Below, piece by piece: positions 27,062 to 36,352 of a DNA stretch of 64,000 nt. The stretch is taken from the NCBI GenBank assembly GCA_949296575.1, contig CASFPE010000033.1, forward strand, positions 1 to 64,000, given 5' to 3'. Position 1 is the first letter of the stretch. The number at the start of each line of letters is the position of its first letter. The stretch is from an uncultured Bacteroides sp. (GTDB lineage: Bacteria; Bacteroidota; Bacteroidia; Bacteroidales; Bacteroidaceae). Under the pieces are notes generated by a model, which did no database searches, was not told the DNA's origin, and worked only from the letters and a program-made list of their open reading frames with translations. The position numbers and the translations under genes were made by a program.

Positions 27062-28066
27062 TTATTTTTCGTTATAGATTACTTCGATGACGGTCTGGCC
27101 CACGGCTTTCAGCGTGTTTTTGTCAATCACGTCCATGTTGTCTCCCGTGGTGTGCCAGAAATCCCCGAAACCATACGTCTCGTCCATCGGGATGATGTCG
27201 ATGGTGGGAATGCGGGCGATGCGGTTCACGAACAGGTGGTCGTCGGTGACTGCCCCGCCGCGTTCGGGGATGAAATAGGGGCCGTATCCGGCTTCCATGG
27301 CTTTGGCCCACACTTTTTCCACGACGGAGCCGGCGTATTGCAGGGAATAGGCTTCTTGGTAGAACGTGGCGTTGCGCCCGCCCACCATGTCGAGCAGGAT
27401 GCCGAAACGCGCATTGTAGCCCTGCACATGCGGGAAGCGCGACCAGTATTGCGAGCCTAAGCACCAGTGTTCTTCCTCGTGCCGTCCTTGGTACGTATCG
27501 GGTGCGCCGCAGTCTTCTGCGTCGAAAAAGATGATGTCCACTCCGATGAACGGCGCTTTCTCCTGCATCAGGCGGGCCACTTCTAATAGTACCCCCACGC
27601 CGCTTGCCCCGTCGTTGGCGCCCAGGACAGGGGTGTTGCGCTTGCTTTCATCTGGGTCTTTGTCCGCCCACGGGCGTGTGTCCCAGTGCGCGAACAGGGC
27701 AACCCTTTTCTTCGATTCCGGCTTGTAGCTGCCGATGATGTTGCGCGCTTTGAGCCGCGTGCCGTCAAACATGGTCAGGTCTGCGTATTGGTTGGCCACC
27801 ACCGCGCCGAAGCTTTCCAGCTTTCCGGCCAGGTAGTCGCCGCATTCTTTGTGGGCTTTGCTGTTGGGGGTGCGCGGCCCGAAGTCCACTTGCGCTTTCA
27901 CGTACTGGTACGCGCTGTCAGCGTTGAACGACGGCGGGGCGATGATGGCGGCATCCGCCGCCGTCTTTGTTCCTGTTTTTGCTTTCTCTTTGCCCATGTT
28001 GCAGGATGAAAGGCAGAGGGCGACGGCCAGGAAGGCGGCCTCTGCAAGTATGGCATGGATTTTCAT
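27062..28066 (-). CDS. M28-fold lipoprotein resembling glutaminyl-peptide cyclotransferase
   Basis: 334 residues. Lipoprotein signal MKIHAILAEAAFLAVALCLSSC. The zinc-binding fold is visible as ALFAHWDTRPWADKDP, LGANDGASGVGVLLEVARLM, IIFFDAEDCG and LLDMVGGRNATFYQE; the last block mirrors the LLDLIGAPNPTF region of glutaminyl cyclases, and bacterial enzymes of this type are known from Porphyromonas and relatives. Such an enzyme would turn an N-terminal Gln of exported proteins into pyroglutamate at the inner membrane. Several exported proteins here would start with Gln, so the role fits. An aminopeptidase of the same fold is the alternative. Confidence 0.75.
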   Translation of the reverse strand: MKIHAILAEAAFLAVALCLSSCNMGKEKAKTGTKTAADAAIIAPPSFNADSAYQYVKAQVDFGPRTPNSKAHKECGDYLAGKLESFGAVVANQYADLTMFDGTRLKARNIIGSYKPESKKRVALFAHWDTRPWADKDPDESKRNTPVLGANDGASGVGVLLEVARLMQEKAPFIGVDIIFFDAEDCGAPDTYQGRHEEEHWCLGSQYWSRFPHVQGYNARFGILLDMVGGRNATFYQEAYSLQYAGSVVEKVWAKAMEAGYGPYFIPERGGAVTDDHLFVNRIARIPTIDIIPMDETYGFGDFWHTTGDNMDVIDKNTLKAVGQTVIEVIYNEK

Positions 28067-28109
28067 TGGCGTTGTTGTTTTTTGTTTTTTGCATGAGATT
28101 CTTTCGGGT

Positions 28110-29036
28110 TCAGCTTTCTCCGGGCAGGCATGTCCTCAGTTCTGCGCCCTTTTTGGTGACATCCATTTCCACCCTGCTGCCGCAGACCAGCGGGCAGTTC
28201 TGCGAAGTATGCCCCACCGGAAAGCCGAAGCACACGGGATATTGGCAGTCCTTCACGAGTGCGGCAATCATCTCGTAGACGAATTTCCCCAAGGATGGGT
28301 CCTCCTCGTATTCGGTGAACTGGCCTACGATAAGCCCGCTCAGGTTTTCCAATATGCCTCCTAACCGCAGGTTGTTCATCATGCGGTCGATGTGGTAAGG
28401 GCGTTCCCCGATGTCCTCGATGAAAAGGATGGTGCCTTCCGGCGGCAAGTCGTAGCGGGTTCCCCGCAAACTGTAGAGGACCGACAGGTTTCCTCCCCGC
28501 AGGATGCCCGCAGCCTTCCCCTTCTTGTTCAGTTCATGCCCTTCGATTTGGTAGCAAGGCAGTTGCCCCGTCACCAATTCGTGCAGGCGGCGGGTGCAGG
28601 GGTCGTCGGGCGGTTCTGTGGTGAGGTGGCGCGCCATCAGGGAATGCACGGAGGCAAACCCTTCTTTTTGCAGCAAGGCGTGCAGGATGGTGATGTCGCT
28701 GTATCCCAAAAGCCATTTGGGATGTTCCCGGAAAGCGGTGAAATCTATTTTGTCAACCAGGTGTATGCACCCGTATCCCCCCCTGCTGCAAAGGATGGCT
28801 TTCACGTCCGGGTCGTCCATTGCCTTCTGGATGTCTGCCAAGCGTTGCTTCACAGTGCCTGAGAAGCGGCCGGACGAGCCGTCGGCATGTTTCCCCACAG
28901 ACACTTTCAGCCCCCATTCCGTGAGCCGTTGCCTGGCTCCCGCGATGAAGTGCTTGTCTATCTTCCCTGCGGGGGAGATGATGGCCACTTTGTCTCCTTC
29001 GTGCAGGAATGGCGGAAATTGGAGCGCGTCTGTCAT
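28110..29036 (-). CDS. LD-carboxypeptidase (peptidase family S66)
   Basis: 308 residues. It cuts the L,D bond of tetrapeptides in recycled murein. Visible: GDKVAIISPAGKID at the start, ILCSRGGYGCIHLVD, the nucleophile Ser in LLGYSDIT (about residue 111), FIEDIGERPYHIDRMMNNL with the catalytic Glu, and the His-bearing GFPVGHTSQNCPLVCG. No signal peptide, consistent with cytoplasmic recycling. Lies 43 bases from the cyclotransferase gene in the same direction. Confidence 0.88.
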   Translation of the reverse strand: MTDALQFPPFLHEGDKVAIISPAGKIDKHFIAGARQRLTEWGLKVSVGKHADGSSGRFSGTVKQRLADIQKAMDDPDVKAILCSRGGYGCIHLVDKIDFTAFREHPKWLLGYSDITILHALLQKEGFASVHSLMARHLTTEPPDDPCTRRLHELVTGQLPCYQIEGHELNKKGKAAGILRGGNLSVLYSLRGTRYDLPPEGTILFIEDIGERPYHIDRMMNNLRLGGILENLSGLIVGQFTEYEEDPSLGKFVYEMIAALVKDCQYPVCFGFPVGHTSQNCPLVCGSRVEMDVTKKGAELRTCLPGES

Positions 29037-29107
29037 ATTGCTTCAGGGTTGGTTTTACAATGGGTTGCGGGCAAGTGCGGGCATCCGTCCCGCACTTGCT
29101 TTGTGGT

Positions 29108-30601
29108 TTACAAGTAGTCTTTCCAGTCCACCAGGCGCATGTCGCCTTTCTTGATGAAGGCGTCGTGCATGGCCAGGGCGGCCGACATGCGATGGGGCGT
29201 TTGCCCTTTCGTGGCCATTTTCACGTAGTTCCACAGGATGTTCTTGTAATCCGGGTGTGCGCAATGCTCGATGATGGCTTTGGCCCGTTCCACGGGACTC
29301 TTTCCGCGAAGGTCCGCAATGCCTTGTTCGGTGATGATGACATTGACGGAATGCTCGCTGTGGTCCACATGTGACACCATGGGAACGATGGCGCTGATCT
29401 TTCCTTCCTTTGCCACCGACGGGCAGGAGAAGATGGAGATGTACGCATTGCGCGTGAAGTCGCCGGAGCCTCCGATGCCGTTCATCATCTTTGTGCCGGT
29501 GATGTGGGTGGAATTGGCGTTGCCGTAAATGTCCACTTCAATGGCCGTGTTCATGGAGATGACCCCTAAGCGGCGCACCACTTCGGGGTTGTTGGAGATT
29601 TCCGAGGGGCGGATGACGAACTTGTCGCGGAAGAAATCCATGTCGTCGTAGATGCTGTTGAGGCAATCGTTGGTGACCGTGAGCGCGCAGGTGCTGCCGA
29701 ACTTGATGCGTCCTTGCCGCATCAGGTCGATTACTGCGTCTTGAATGACTTCTGTGTACATCTCAAAGGCGGGGATTGTCTTGTTCCGCCCCAAGGCAGA
29801 CAGCACGGCGTTGGCAATGTTTCCCACGCCCGATTGCAGAGGCAAGAAGGAGGACGGGATGATTCCTCTCTCCACGTCATGCACAAGGAAGTCAGCCACA
29901 TTCTGCCCGATTTGGTCTGTGACGGGGTCGGGCGCGGTGAAGGAACGCGCTTCGTCCGGGATGTTCGTCTCCACGATGCCGGCGATTTTGGCCGGGTCCA
30001 CTTTCACGTATGTTTCCCCTATGCGGTCGCTGGGCTTGTAGATGGGGATTTCTTTCCTGCAAGGCGGGTCTGACGGCTCATACACATCGTGCATCCCGAT
30101 CATGTTTTTGCTATGTGCGCTGTTCAGCTCGATGATGATTTTGTCGGCCAAGCGGGCGATGGTCGGCACGATTCCGCCTGCTGCGGTCAGATATATCTTT
30201 CCGTCGGGCGTCACTTCGCAAGCTTCGATGATGGCCGTGTTCACCTTTCCGAGGAAACCATAGCGCAGTTCCTGCGCCATTTGCGACAAATGGATGTCGT
30301 TGTAGGCGATTTCGCCGTTGTTGACGGCGGCGCGGAAGCTGGAGTTTGTGGTGTAAGGCGCACGGTAACGGATGGCTTTGGCCTTGGCCAGCACGCCGTC
30401 GCACGATTCTCCCGTGGAAGCGCCGGTGAAGATTCCTATTTGGAACGGGTTTCCTTTCTCATGTTCTTTTTCAGCTTTCAAGGCAATGGCGGCGGTGACA
30501 GCCTTGGCTGTACCCGCCGGCGTGAATCCGCTCAGGCCGATGTTGTCGCCGTGGTGGATCAGGTTAGCAGCTTCTTCTGCTGTGATGAAATTGAATGCCA
30601 T
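29108..30601 (-). CDS. Acetyl-CoA hydrolase/transferase family (succinate CoA-transferase-like)
   Basis: 497 residues. Moves CoA between acyl groups, probably succinyl-CoA and acetate or propionate in the fermentation branch that makes acetate, succinate and propionate. Visible: NIGLSGFTPAGTAKAV, GASTGE, GGIVPTIARLADKIIIELN, the catalytic Glu in FEMYTEVIQDAVIDLM, and GSGDFTRNAY with ISAIVPMVSHVD. Length fits the class that includes Clostridium Cat1. Preceded by a small membrane protein gene 18 bases away on the same strand. Confidence 0.88.
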   Translation of the reverse strand: MAFNFITAEEAANLIHHGDNIGLSGFTPAGTAKAVTAAIALKAEKEHEKGNPFQIGIFTGASTGESCDGVLAKAKAIRYRAPYTTNSSFRAAVNNGEIAYNDIHLSQMAQELRYGFLGKVNTAIIEACEVTPDGKIYLTAAGGIVPTIARLADKIIIELNSAHSKNMIGMHDVYEPSDPPCRKEIPIYKPSDRIGETYVKVDPAKIAGIVETNIPDEARSFTAPDPVTDQIGQNVADFLVHDVERGIIPSSFLPLQSGVGNIANAVLSALGRNKTIPAFEMYTEVIQDAVIDLMRQGRIKFGSTCALTVTNDCLNSIYDDMDFFRDKFVIRPSEISNNPEVVRRLGVISMNTAIEVDIYGNANSTHITGTKMMNGIGGSGDFTRNAYISIFSCPSVAKEGKISAIVPMVSHVDHSEHSVNVIITEQGIADLRGKSPVERAKAIIEHCAHPDYKNILWNYVKMATKGQTPHRMSAALAMHDAFIKKGDMRLVDWKDYL

Positions 30602-30619
30602 AAGTACAATTACGTTTGA

Positions 30620-30937
30620 TTAATATTTCCTTTTGATGATTTCCGAATAAATGATGGCTTTGCGGAGGTCTTTCTTCAATGCCTGCCCGATGCTTTTGCC
30701 CTGTTCCTTGGGCGGTTGGGGCGGGGCATCTTTGCGGATTTCTTTTGGCGCGGGCGGAGCCGGTTGGGGCATGTCTTCGTCCATCGGCGGATAAGGTGCG
30801 TCGTCTTGTTGCGGAGGAAACTCCACAGGCTCGGCGGCCGGCCTCTTCATGGCCGGCGTGGCGTGTCCTTTCTTTTTCTTTGCGGCAACGAACACGATGT
30901 AAAGGGCTATCCCCAGTATGACAAGAAAAGAATCCAT
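30620..30937 (-). CDS. Small one-pass membrane protein with proline-rich linker
   Basis: 105 residues. One N-terminal helix (MDSFLVILGIALYIVFVAAK), a basic KKKK stretch just inside, then a proline- and acid-rich linker (about 35-75), and a basic C-terminus DLRKAIIYSEIIKRKY that is often seen at the end of small Bacteroidales proteins of this kind. No function known. It has its own well-formed promoter and is the first gene of the block. Confidence 0.65.
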   Translation of the reverse strand: MDSFLVILGIALYIVFVAAKKKKGHATPAMKRPAAEPVEFPPQQDDAPYPPMDEDMPQPAPPAPKEIRKDAPPQPPKEQGKSIGQALKKDLRKAIIYSEIIKRKY

Positions 30938-30960
30938 CCGTTTTTTGGTTTAAAACGCAT

Positions 30961-30991
30961 CAAAGGTATCATTTAATCCGTTCCCTTCCAA
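30961..30991 (-). promoter_or_regulatory. Promoter of the small membrane protein and downstream block
   Basis: On the minus strand, TTG (30991-30989) and TACCTTTG (30968-30961) are 20 bases apart, with a start site about 17 bases before the ATG at 30937. Confidence 0.65.
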
Positions 30992-31001
30992 GAAAAGCCA
31001 T

Positions 31002-31039
31002 AAAAAAAGGGCAGCTTCACAGCTCCCCTTTGTTTTTTT
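31002..31039. terminator. Terminator-like hairpin between divergent genes
   Basis: A stem GGG-c-AGCT / AGCT-c-CCC with loop TCAC, flanked by seven A on the left and a T-rich run on the right, works in either direction. It lies between two divergent genes, so it must end some other transcript. The rest of the 30938-31256 gap holds promoters and an unproven 43-codon reading frame at 31057-31188. Confidence 0.65.
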
Positions 31040-31230
31040 AACCTAAACCTTAACTATGAAAAAATCTAATGCTTCTTTCATTTCGCAAATCTGTAAAATA
31101 AATCTAAAACAAACAAGGGAACAGACAAAAAACATTTACGTGTTTAACATTTATTATGTGTTAAGCTCTCAAATTTGTTGCAAATAACGCTTTATGTGTA
31201 TCAAAATACAAGTATTTTGCAAGCAAAGTG

Positions 31231-31238
31231 TATCTTTG
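31231..31238 (+). promoter_or_regulatory. -7 element of miaB
   Basis: TATCTTTG fits TAnnTTTG, 19 bases before the chosen ATG at 31257. It lies in a small inverted repeat GCAAAG-TGTAT-CTTTGC. Confidence 0.55.
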
Positions 31239-31256
31239 CACCATTGTTTGTTTAAA

Positions 31257-32627
31257 ATGAACCTCAAAATGACAAAAGCGAAAGAAGCAGACTTTAAATC
31301 TGCGACCGAAGGCACGAAGAAATTGTTCATAGAAACCTACGGCTGCCAAATGAACATGGCCGACAGCGAAGTGGTGGCATCCATCATGAAAATGGCCGGG
31401 TATGATGTGTGCAACGATTTGGATGAGGCAGATGCCGTTTTCCTGAACACTTGTTCCATCCGCGACAATGCGGAGCAGAAGATTTGGAACAGGCTGGACT
31501 TCTTTGATTCCTTGAAAAAGAAAAGGCGTTTGATTGTGGGCGTGCTGGGCTGCATGGCCGAACGTGTGAAGGACGAACTGGTGGAAAAGCGGCATGTGGA
31601 CCTCGTGGCAGGACCGGATGCTTATTTGTCGTTGCCGGAACTGACGGCTGCGGCAGAAGCAGGCGAAAAGGCGGTCAATGTGGAACTTTCCACGACGGAG
31701 ACATACAGGGACGTGATTCCTTTGCGCATTTGCGGGAATCATGTGTCGGGCTATGTGTCCATCATGCGGGGATGCAACAATTTTTGCTCTTATTGCATCG
31801 TCCCTTACACGCGGGGCAGGGAGAGAAGCCGCGATGTGGACAGCATCTTGAAGGAAGCCAAAGACTTGGCCGGAAGGGGATATAAGGAAATCACCTTGCT
31901 GGGGCAGAATGTCAATTCGTATCATTTCGAGAAGGATGGCGTTGCCATTGGCTTCCCGCAATTGCTCTCGATGGTGGCTGAGGCAGTGCCGGAAACAAGG
32001 ATACGCTTCACGACATCCCATCCGAAAGACATGAGCGATGAAACGCTCTATGTCATTGCACGCACGCCCAACATCTGCAACCACATCCATTTGCCGGTGC
32101 AGAGCGGAAGCTCAAGGATACTGAAACTGATGAACCGCAAGTACACGAGGGAATGGTACCTTGAGCGCGTGAAAAGGATTCGGGAGATTATCCCTGATTG
32201 CGGTTTAAGCACAGACATATTCTCCGGTTTCCATTCAGAGACGGAGGAGGACCACCTCCAGTCGCTTTCCTTGATGTGGGAATGCGCGTATGATTCAGCC
32301 TTTATGTTCAAATACTCTGAGCGTCCGGGAACGTATGCATCGAAGCATTTGAAAGATGACGTGCCAGAAGACGTGAAAATCCGCCGCTTGAATGAAATCA
32401 TCAGCTTGCAGAACCAATTGTCGGCCGAGAGCAATCGGAAATGCATCGGCAAGGTTTACGAGGTCTTGGCAGAGGGCATTTCCAAGCGTTCTGCGCAACA
32501 ACTGTTCGGGCGGACGGAACAGAACAAAGTGGTGGTGTTCGACCGTGGGAACTGCCGCATAGGGGATTTCGCAAAAGTCAGAATCACCGATGCAGGCCCT
32601 GCCACATTGAAAGGGGAGCTTGTTTAG
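31257..32627 (+). CDS. miaB: tRNA-2-methylthio-N6-dimethylallyladenosine synthase
   Basis: 456 residues from the ATG at 31257; the ATG at 31194 lies upstream of the promoter and 31269 is also possible. It adds a methylthio group at position 37 of tRNAs reading UNN codons. First 4Fe-4S cluster Cys are in FIETYGCQMN, LNTCSIR and LGCMAE; the radical-SAM cluster is CNNFCSYC; then GQNVNSY and the C-terminal TRAM domain (about 390-456, AEGISKRSAQQLFGRTEQNKVVVF). Cytoplasmic, single gene. Confidence 0.94.
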   Translation: MNLKMTKAKEADFKSATEGTKKLFIETYGCQMNMADSEVVASIMKMAGYDVCNDLDEADAVFLNTCSIRDNAEQKIWNRLDFFDSLKKKRRLIVGVLGCMAERVKDELVEKRHVDLVAGPDAYLSLPELTAAAEAGEKAVNVELSTTETYRDVIPLRICGNHVSGYVSIMRGCNNFCSYCIVPYTRGRERSRDVDSILKEAKDLAGRGYKEITLLGQNVNSYHFEKDGVAIGFPQLLSMVAEAVPETRIRFTTSHPKDMSDETLYVIARTPNICNHIHLPVQSGSSRILKLMNRKYTREWYLERVKRIREIIPDCGLSTDIFSGFHSETEEDHLQSLSLMWECAYDSAFMFKYSERPGTYASKHLKDDVPEDVKIRRLNEIISLQNQLSAESNRKCIGKVYEVLAEGISKRSAQQLFGRTEQNKVVVFDRGNCRIGDFAKVRITDAGPATLKGELV

Positions 32628-32735
32628 AGTACTAAAAGAACTTAATGAAACGAGGAAACATCGCTTTTTGTTTGTTAATTTGCAACAAATTAGGGGTGTT
32701 TCTCTTTTTCCTGGAGGGATTTTAAAGTCGTTTCA

Positions 32736-33638
32736 ATGGATAAACTGCATATACATGCTTGCCCGCTATGCGGGAACCGTGAGTTTTCGCACTTGCTGAC
32801 TTGTAAGGATTATTATGTGTCGGGCGAGTCGTTTGGCGTGTATATTTGCTGCCAATGCGGTTTTCGGTTCACGCAAGATGCTCCTGCGGAAGCAGAGATA
32901 GGCCGTTATTATGAAACGCCCCAATACATTTCCCACACAGATACGCAGAAAGGGCTTGTCAACAAGCTGTACCATTGGGTGCGCAAGAGGATGCTTTCCA
33001 AGAAAGCGCGGTTGGTGGCACGCAATGCGGGCTTGTCCCATGGGCGGTTGCTCGATATCGGTACGGGAACCGCTTATTTCCCTTATCATATGAAAAAGAG
33101 AGGATGGGCGGTTGCTGCGATAGAAAAAAACGAAAAAGCACGCCGGTTTGCAAAAGAACATTTCGGGTTGGAGGTCGGTGAAGAATCGTTGCTTGACGAA
33201 TTGCCGGATTCAAGCTTTGACGCCATCACTTTGTGGCACGTGATGGAACATCTGGAGAAACTGAATGAAACATGGGAAAGGCTTCGTGCCTTGTTGGCAG
33301 AAAGAGGTGTTTTGGTGGTGGCTGTGCCGAACAGCGTTTCCTATGATGCGGGTTATTATAAAGAATATTGGGCGGCGTATGATGTGCCGCGCCACCTTTG
33401 GCATTTCGTTCCTGAAACGATGCGCAGGATGGGGGAGAAGCATGGCTTTGAGTTAGTGAACAGCCGCCCGATGCCTTTCGATGCTTTCTATGTTTCTATA
33501 TTGAGTGAAAAATACCGGCATTCCTCTGCTCCTTTCATTAAAGGCATGTGCAGGGGATTTGTGGCTTTGTTCCATAGCCTTCCCAAGAAAGGCAGGAGCA
33601 GTTCAATGATTTACGTGTTCAGGAAAAAGCAGTTATGA
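32736..33638 (+). CDS. Class I SAM-dependent methyltransferase with N-terminal zinc ribbon
   Basis: 300 residues. Two Cys pairs at the N-terminus (CPLCG and CCQCG, about residues 9-42) form a zinc ribbon. The methyltransferase fold has LLDIGTGTAYFPYHMKKRGW (SAM binding), AIEKNEKARRFA, and DAITLWHVMEHLEKLNETWERL with VLVVAVPNSVSYDA. This pattern fits a Bacteroidales family often found beside ftsX and cell-envelope genes; the substrate is unknown. The ftsX ATG overlaps its stop codon, so it is the first gene of the envelope operon. Confidence 0.78.
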   Translation: MDKLHIHACPLCGNREFSHLLTCKDYYVSGESFGVYICCQCGFRFTQDAPAEAEIGRYYETPQYISHTDTQKGLVNKLYHWVRKRMLSKKARLVARNAGLSHGRLLDIGTGTAYFPYHMKKRGWAVAAIEKNEKARRFAKEHFGLEVGEESLLDELPDSSFDAITLWHVMEHLEKLNETWERLRALLAERGVLVVAVPNSVSYDAGYYKEYWAAYDVPRHLWHFVPETMRRMGEKHGFELVNSRPMPFDAFYVSILSEKYRHSSAPFIKGMCRGFVALFHSLPKKGRSSSMIYVFRKKQL

Positions 33639-34507
33639 GGAACAACAAGCGTCGTAAGGGATTGGACATGCAGTTTGTGACGGCCACCATCAGCATTATG
33701 CTGGTGCTGCTGTTGCTGGGGCTTGTTTCTTTCTTTGTGCTGTCGGCCGGCAATTTGTCCGTGTATGTCAAGGAGAACATCAACATCTCGTTGGTCATCG
33801 GCAATGACGTGCGTGAGTCGTCTATCTTGAAGTTGCAACAACAGGTGAGCAACGAGCCTTTTGTGAAAGAGGCGGTGTATGTGTCGAAGAAGCAGGCTTT
33901 GAGGGAACACATAGCGGCAACGGGCATGAACCCGGAAGAATTTTTGGAGTACAATCCTTTCATGGCTTCCATTGAATTGAAGTTAAAGGCGCAATATGCC
34001 AACATCGACAGCATTGCCCGGATAAAGGAACAGTTTGCCGGTTGCAAAGAAGTTGTCGATGTAAAATACCCACGGCAGCTATTGGATGCCGTGAATGCGA
34101 ATGTAAGGAAGATTAGTGTGGCGTTGCTCGTCTTGGCTGCCGTCTTCATGCTGATATCTTTTGCTTTGATAAACAATACGATCCGTTTGGCTGTTTATTC
34201 CAAGCGTTTCCTTATCCACACGATGAAGTTAGTAGGGGCAAGTTGGGGATTCATCCGCCGTCCCTTTGTGGCAAGGAACATTTGGAGCGGCATTCTTGCG
34301 GCGCTTGCAGCCGATGGCATCTTGATGGCATCAGCTTATAGCTTGGTGACATACGAGCCTTCTTTGATTGACATTATCACGCCCGGCACGATGTTGTTCG
34401 TGTCCTTTGTGGTAATGGTGTTGGGCATTGCCCTCACTTTCTTTTGCGCGTATGTGTCGGTCGGCAAATATTTGCGTATGTCGGCCAGCGCGTTATATAA
34501 TATATAA
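33635..34507 (+). CDS. ftsX: Cell division protein FtsX
   Basis: 290 residues. An inner-membrane protein that, with the ATPase FtsE, controls murein hydrolases at the division site. Cytoplasmic tail, first membrane helix (about 18-38, ISIMLVLLLLGLVSFFVL), a periplasmic loop of about 120 residues (SVYVKENINISLVIGND to LLDAVNANVRK), then three helices in the FtsX-type permease domain, with the conserved FLIHTMKLVGASWGFIRRPF between the second and third. ftsE is not next to it, as is usual in Bacteroidota. Confidence 0.9.
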   Translation: MRNNKRRKGLDMQFVTATISIMLVLLLLGLVSFFVLSAGNLSVYVKENINISLVIGNDVRESSILKLQQQVSNEPFVKEAVYVSKKQALREHIAATGMNPEEFLEYNPFMASIELKLKAQYANIDSIARIKEQFAGCKEVVDVKYPRQLLDAVNANVRKISVALLVLAAVFMLISFALINNTIRLAVYSKRFLIHTMKLVGASWGFIRRPFVARNIWSGILAALAADGILMASAYSLVTYEPSLIDIITPGTMLFVSFVVMVLGIALTFFCAYVSVGKYLRMSASALYNI

Positions 34508-34534
34508 TAAGGAGAATCAAAAAGAATAATAAGA

Positions 34535-34777
34535 ATGGATAGAAGAAAATTCGCTTTTGGCAAAACCAATTTCGTCTTGTTGGCGATAGGAATGTGCATT
34601 GTGGTCATTGGTTTTGTCTTGATGGCAGGGCCGGGGACAACAGAAACAACCTTTGAGCCGGACATTTTCAGTGTGCGCAGGATTAAGGTGGCGCCGGTCG
34701 TTTGTTTTTTAGGTTTTGTATTCATGATTTACGGCATACTCCGCAAACCGGCGGATTCATCAAATGAGGAGAAATGA
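34535..34777 (+). CDS. DUF3098 membrane protein
   Basis: 80 residues with two helices ([21 protein letters not shown] and [17 protein letters not shown]) and the short sequence [12 protein letters not shown] typical of DUF3098. It always seems to sit between ftsX and uppP in Bacteroidota, which suggests a role in the envelope, but the function is unknown. The uppP start codon overlaps its stop (ATGA). Confidence 0.85.
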   Translation: MDRRKFAFGKTNFVLLAIGMCIVVIGFVLMAGPGTTETTFEPDIFSVRRIKVAPVVCFLGFVFMIYGILRKPADSSNEEK

Positions 34778-35634
34778 TGGGAGGAGACTTGAATTTGTTC
34801 CAGACGATTGTCATTGCCATTGTAGAGGGCTTGACGGAGTTTCTTCCGGTGTCATCTACCGGCCACATGATTATCGCTCAACATGTGTTGGGGGTGAAAA
34901 GCACGGATTTTGTGAAGGCATTCACTTTCATCATCCAGTTTGGTGCCATCTTGTCGGTGGTGTGCTTGTACTGGAAACGTTTCTTCAAGCTGAATCATGC
35001 TCCTGCGCCTGAGAACGCATCGGCTTTGCGGCGTTTCTTGCATCGTTATGATTTCTATTGGAAACTGTTTGTGGCTTTCATCCCTGCGGCTGTTTTGGGG
35101 CTTTTGTTCAGTGATGCCATCGATGCAATGCTGGAAAGCGTCAAGGTCGTGGCAGTCATGCTCATTGTGGGCGGCGTTTTCATGTTGTTTTGTGACAAAA
35201 TATTCTCCAAAGGGAGTGAAGATACGGAACTGACCGAGAAGCGTGCGTTCATGATAGGCTTGTTTCAGTGTATTTCCATGATTCCGGGCGTTTCGCGCTC
35301 CATGGCAACCATCGTGGGAGGCATGGCACAGAAGCTGACACGCAAGGCGGCAGCTGAGTTTTCATTCTTTCTGGCAGTGCCTACCATGTTCGCAGCAACG
35401 GTGTATAAGATGGCGAAGTTGTTCATAGATGGCGGCACGGAAGTCATCACCCATAACATGACGGCTTTGATTGTGGGCAACGTGGTTGCGTTCATTGTAG
35501 CCTTGCTTGCCATCAAGTTTTTCATCAGCTTTGTCACGAAACATGGCTTTGCTCTCTTCGGGTGGTACCGGATTGTGGTGGGAGGCGTTATTTTGCTTTT
35601 GCATTTCTTGGGGTATAATTTGGAATTGGCCTGA
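34774..35634 (+). CDS. uppP: Undecaprenyl-diphosphatase
   Basis: 286 residues. This membrane phosphatase recycles the undecaprenyl carrier used for peptidoglycan and surface glycans. The two signature blocks are present: [16 protein letters not shown] near the N-terminus and [33 protein letters not shown] in the middle, with about eight membrane helices. Overlaps DUF3098 before it and truB after it (TGATG), so translation is coupled. Confidence 0.95.
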   Translation: MMGGDLNLFQTIVIAIVEGLTEFLPVSSTGHMIIAQHVLGVKSTDFVKAFTFIIQFGAILSVVCLYWKRFFKLNHAPAPENASALRRFLHRYDFYWKLFVAFIPAAVLGLLFSDAIDAMLESVKVVAVMLIVGGVFMLFCDKIFSKGSEDTELTEKRAFMIGLFQCISMIPGVSRSMATIVGGMAQKLTRKAAAEFSFFLAVPTMFAATVYKMAKLFIDGGTEVITHNMTALIVGNVVAFIVALLAIKFFISFVTKHGFALFGWYRIVVGGVILLLHFLGYNLELA

Positions 35635-36341
35635 TGGATTTCAAGGAAGGGGAAATATTGTATTTTAATAAACCATTGAAATGGACTTCATTCGCGTTGG
35701 TGGCGAAAGTGCGTTACCATATCTCCCGTAGGTTGGGTGTCAAGAAAATCAAAGTGGGACATGCTGGCACGCTCGACCCTTTGGCCACCGGCGTCATGGT
35801 GGTATGCACAGGTAAAGCCACGAAGCGGATTGAAGAATTTCAATATCATACCAAAGAATATATCGCCACGCTTCGTTTGGGGGCAACGACTCCTTCATTT
35901 GATTTGGAGAAGGAAATCGATGCCACTTATCCTGTCAGCCATATTACCCGCGAGAAAGTGGAAGCAGTGTTGAAAACGTTTTTAGGCCGCATCGAGCAAG
36001 TGCCTCCGATGTTTTCAGCCTGCAAGATAGATGGCAAGAGGGCTTATGACTTGGCCCGTTCCGGGAAAGAAGTGGAACTGAAGCCCAAGACTCTTGTCAT
36101 TGACGAGATTGATTTGTTGGAATATGATTTGCCGGTCATAAAGATACGTGTGGTTTGCAGCAAAGGCACTTACATTCGTGCTTTGGCCCGCGACATCGGG
36201 CAGGCATTGCACAGCGGAGCCCACCTCATTGCTTTGCAGCGCACGAGGGTGGGTGATATTGATTTAGGGCAATGCATGGAGGTCGATGATTTTGAGGAAT
36301 GGCTCTCAAAGCAAGAAATACAAGAAAGTGTTAACGAATAA
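35634..36341 (+). CDS. truB: tRNA pseudouridine-55 synthase
   Basis: 235 residues. Makes pseudouridine 55 in the T-loop of tRNAs. It starts YFNKPLKWTSFALV and has the catalytic Asp in KVGHAGTLDPLATGVMVV (about residue 44), RIEEFQYHTKEYIATLRLG, VPPMFSACKIDGKRAYDLAR and VVCSKGTYIRALARDIG. It ends without a long C-terminal extension, as in other Bacteroidota. queA follows 11 bases later. Confidence 0.95.
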   Translation: MDFKEGEILYFNKPLKWTSFALVAKVRYHISRRLGVKKIKVGHAGTLDPLATGVMVVCTGKATKRIEEFQYHTKEYIATLRLGATTPSFDLEKEIDATYPVSHITREKVEAVLKTFLGRIEQVPPMFSACKIDGKRAYDLARSGKEVELKPKTLVIDEIDLLEYDLPVIKIRVVCSKGTYIRALARDIGQALHSGAHLIALQRTRVGDIDLGQCMEVDDFEEWLSKQEIQESVNE

Positions 36342-36352
36342 ATTAGTGGAAC

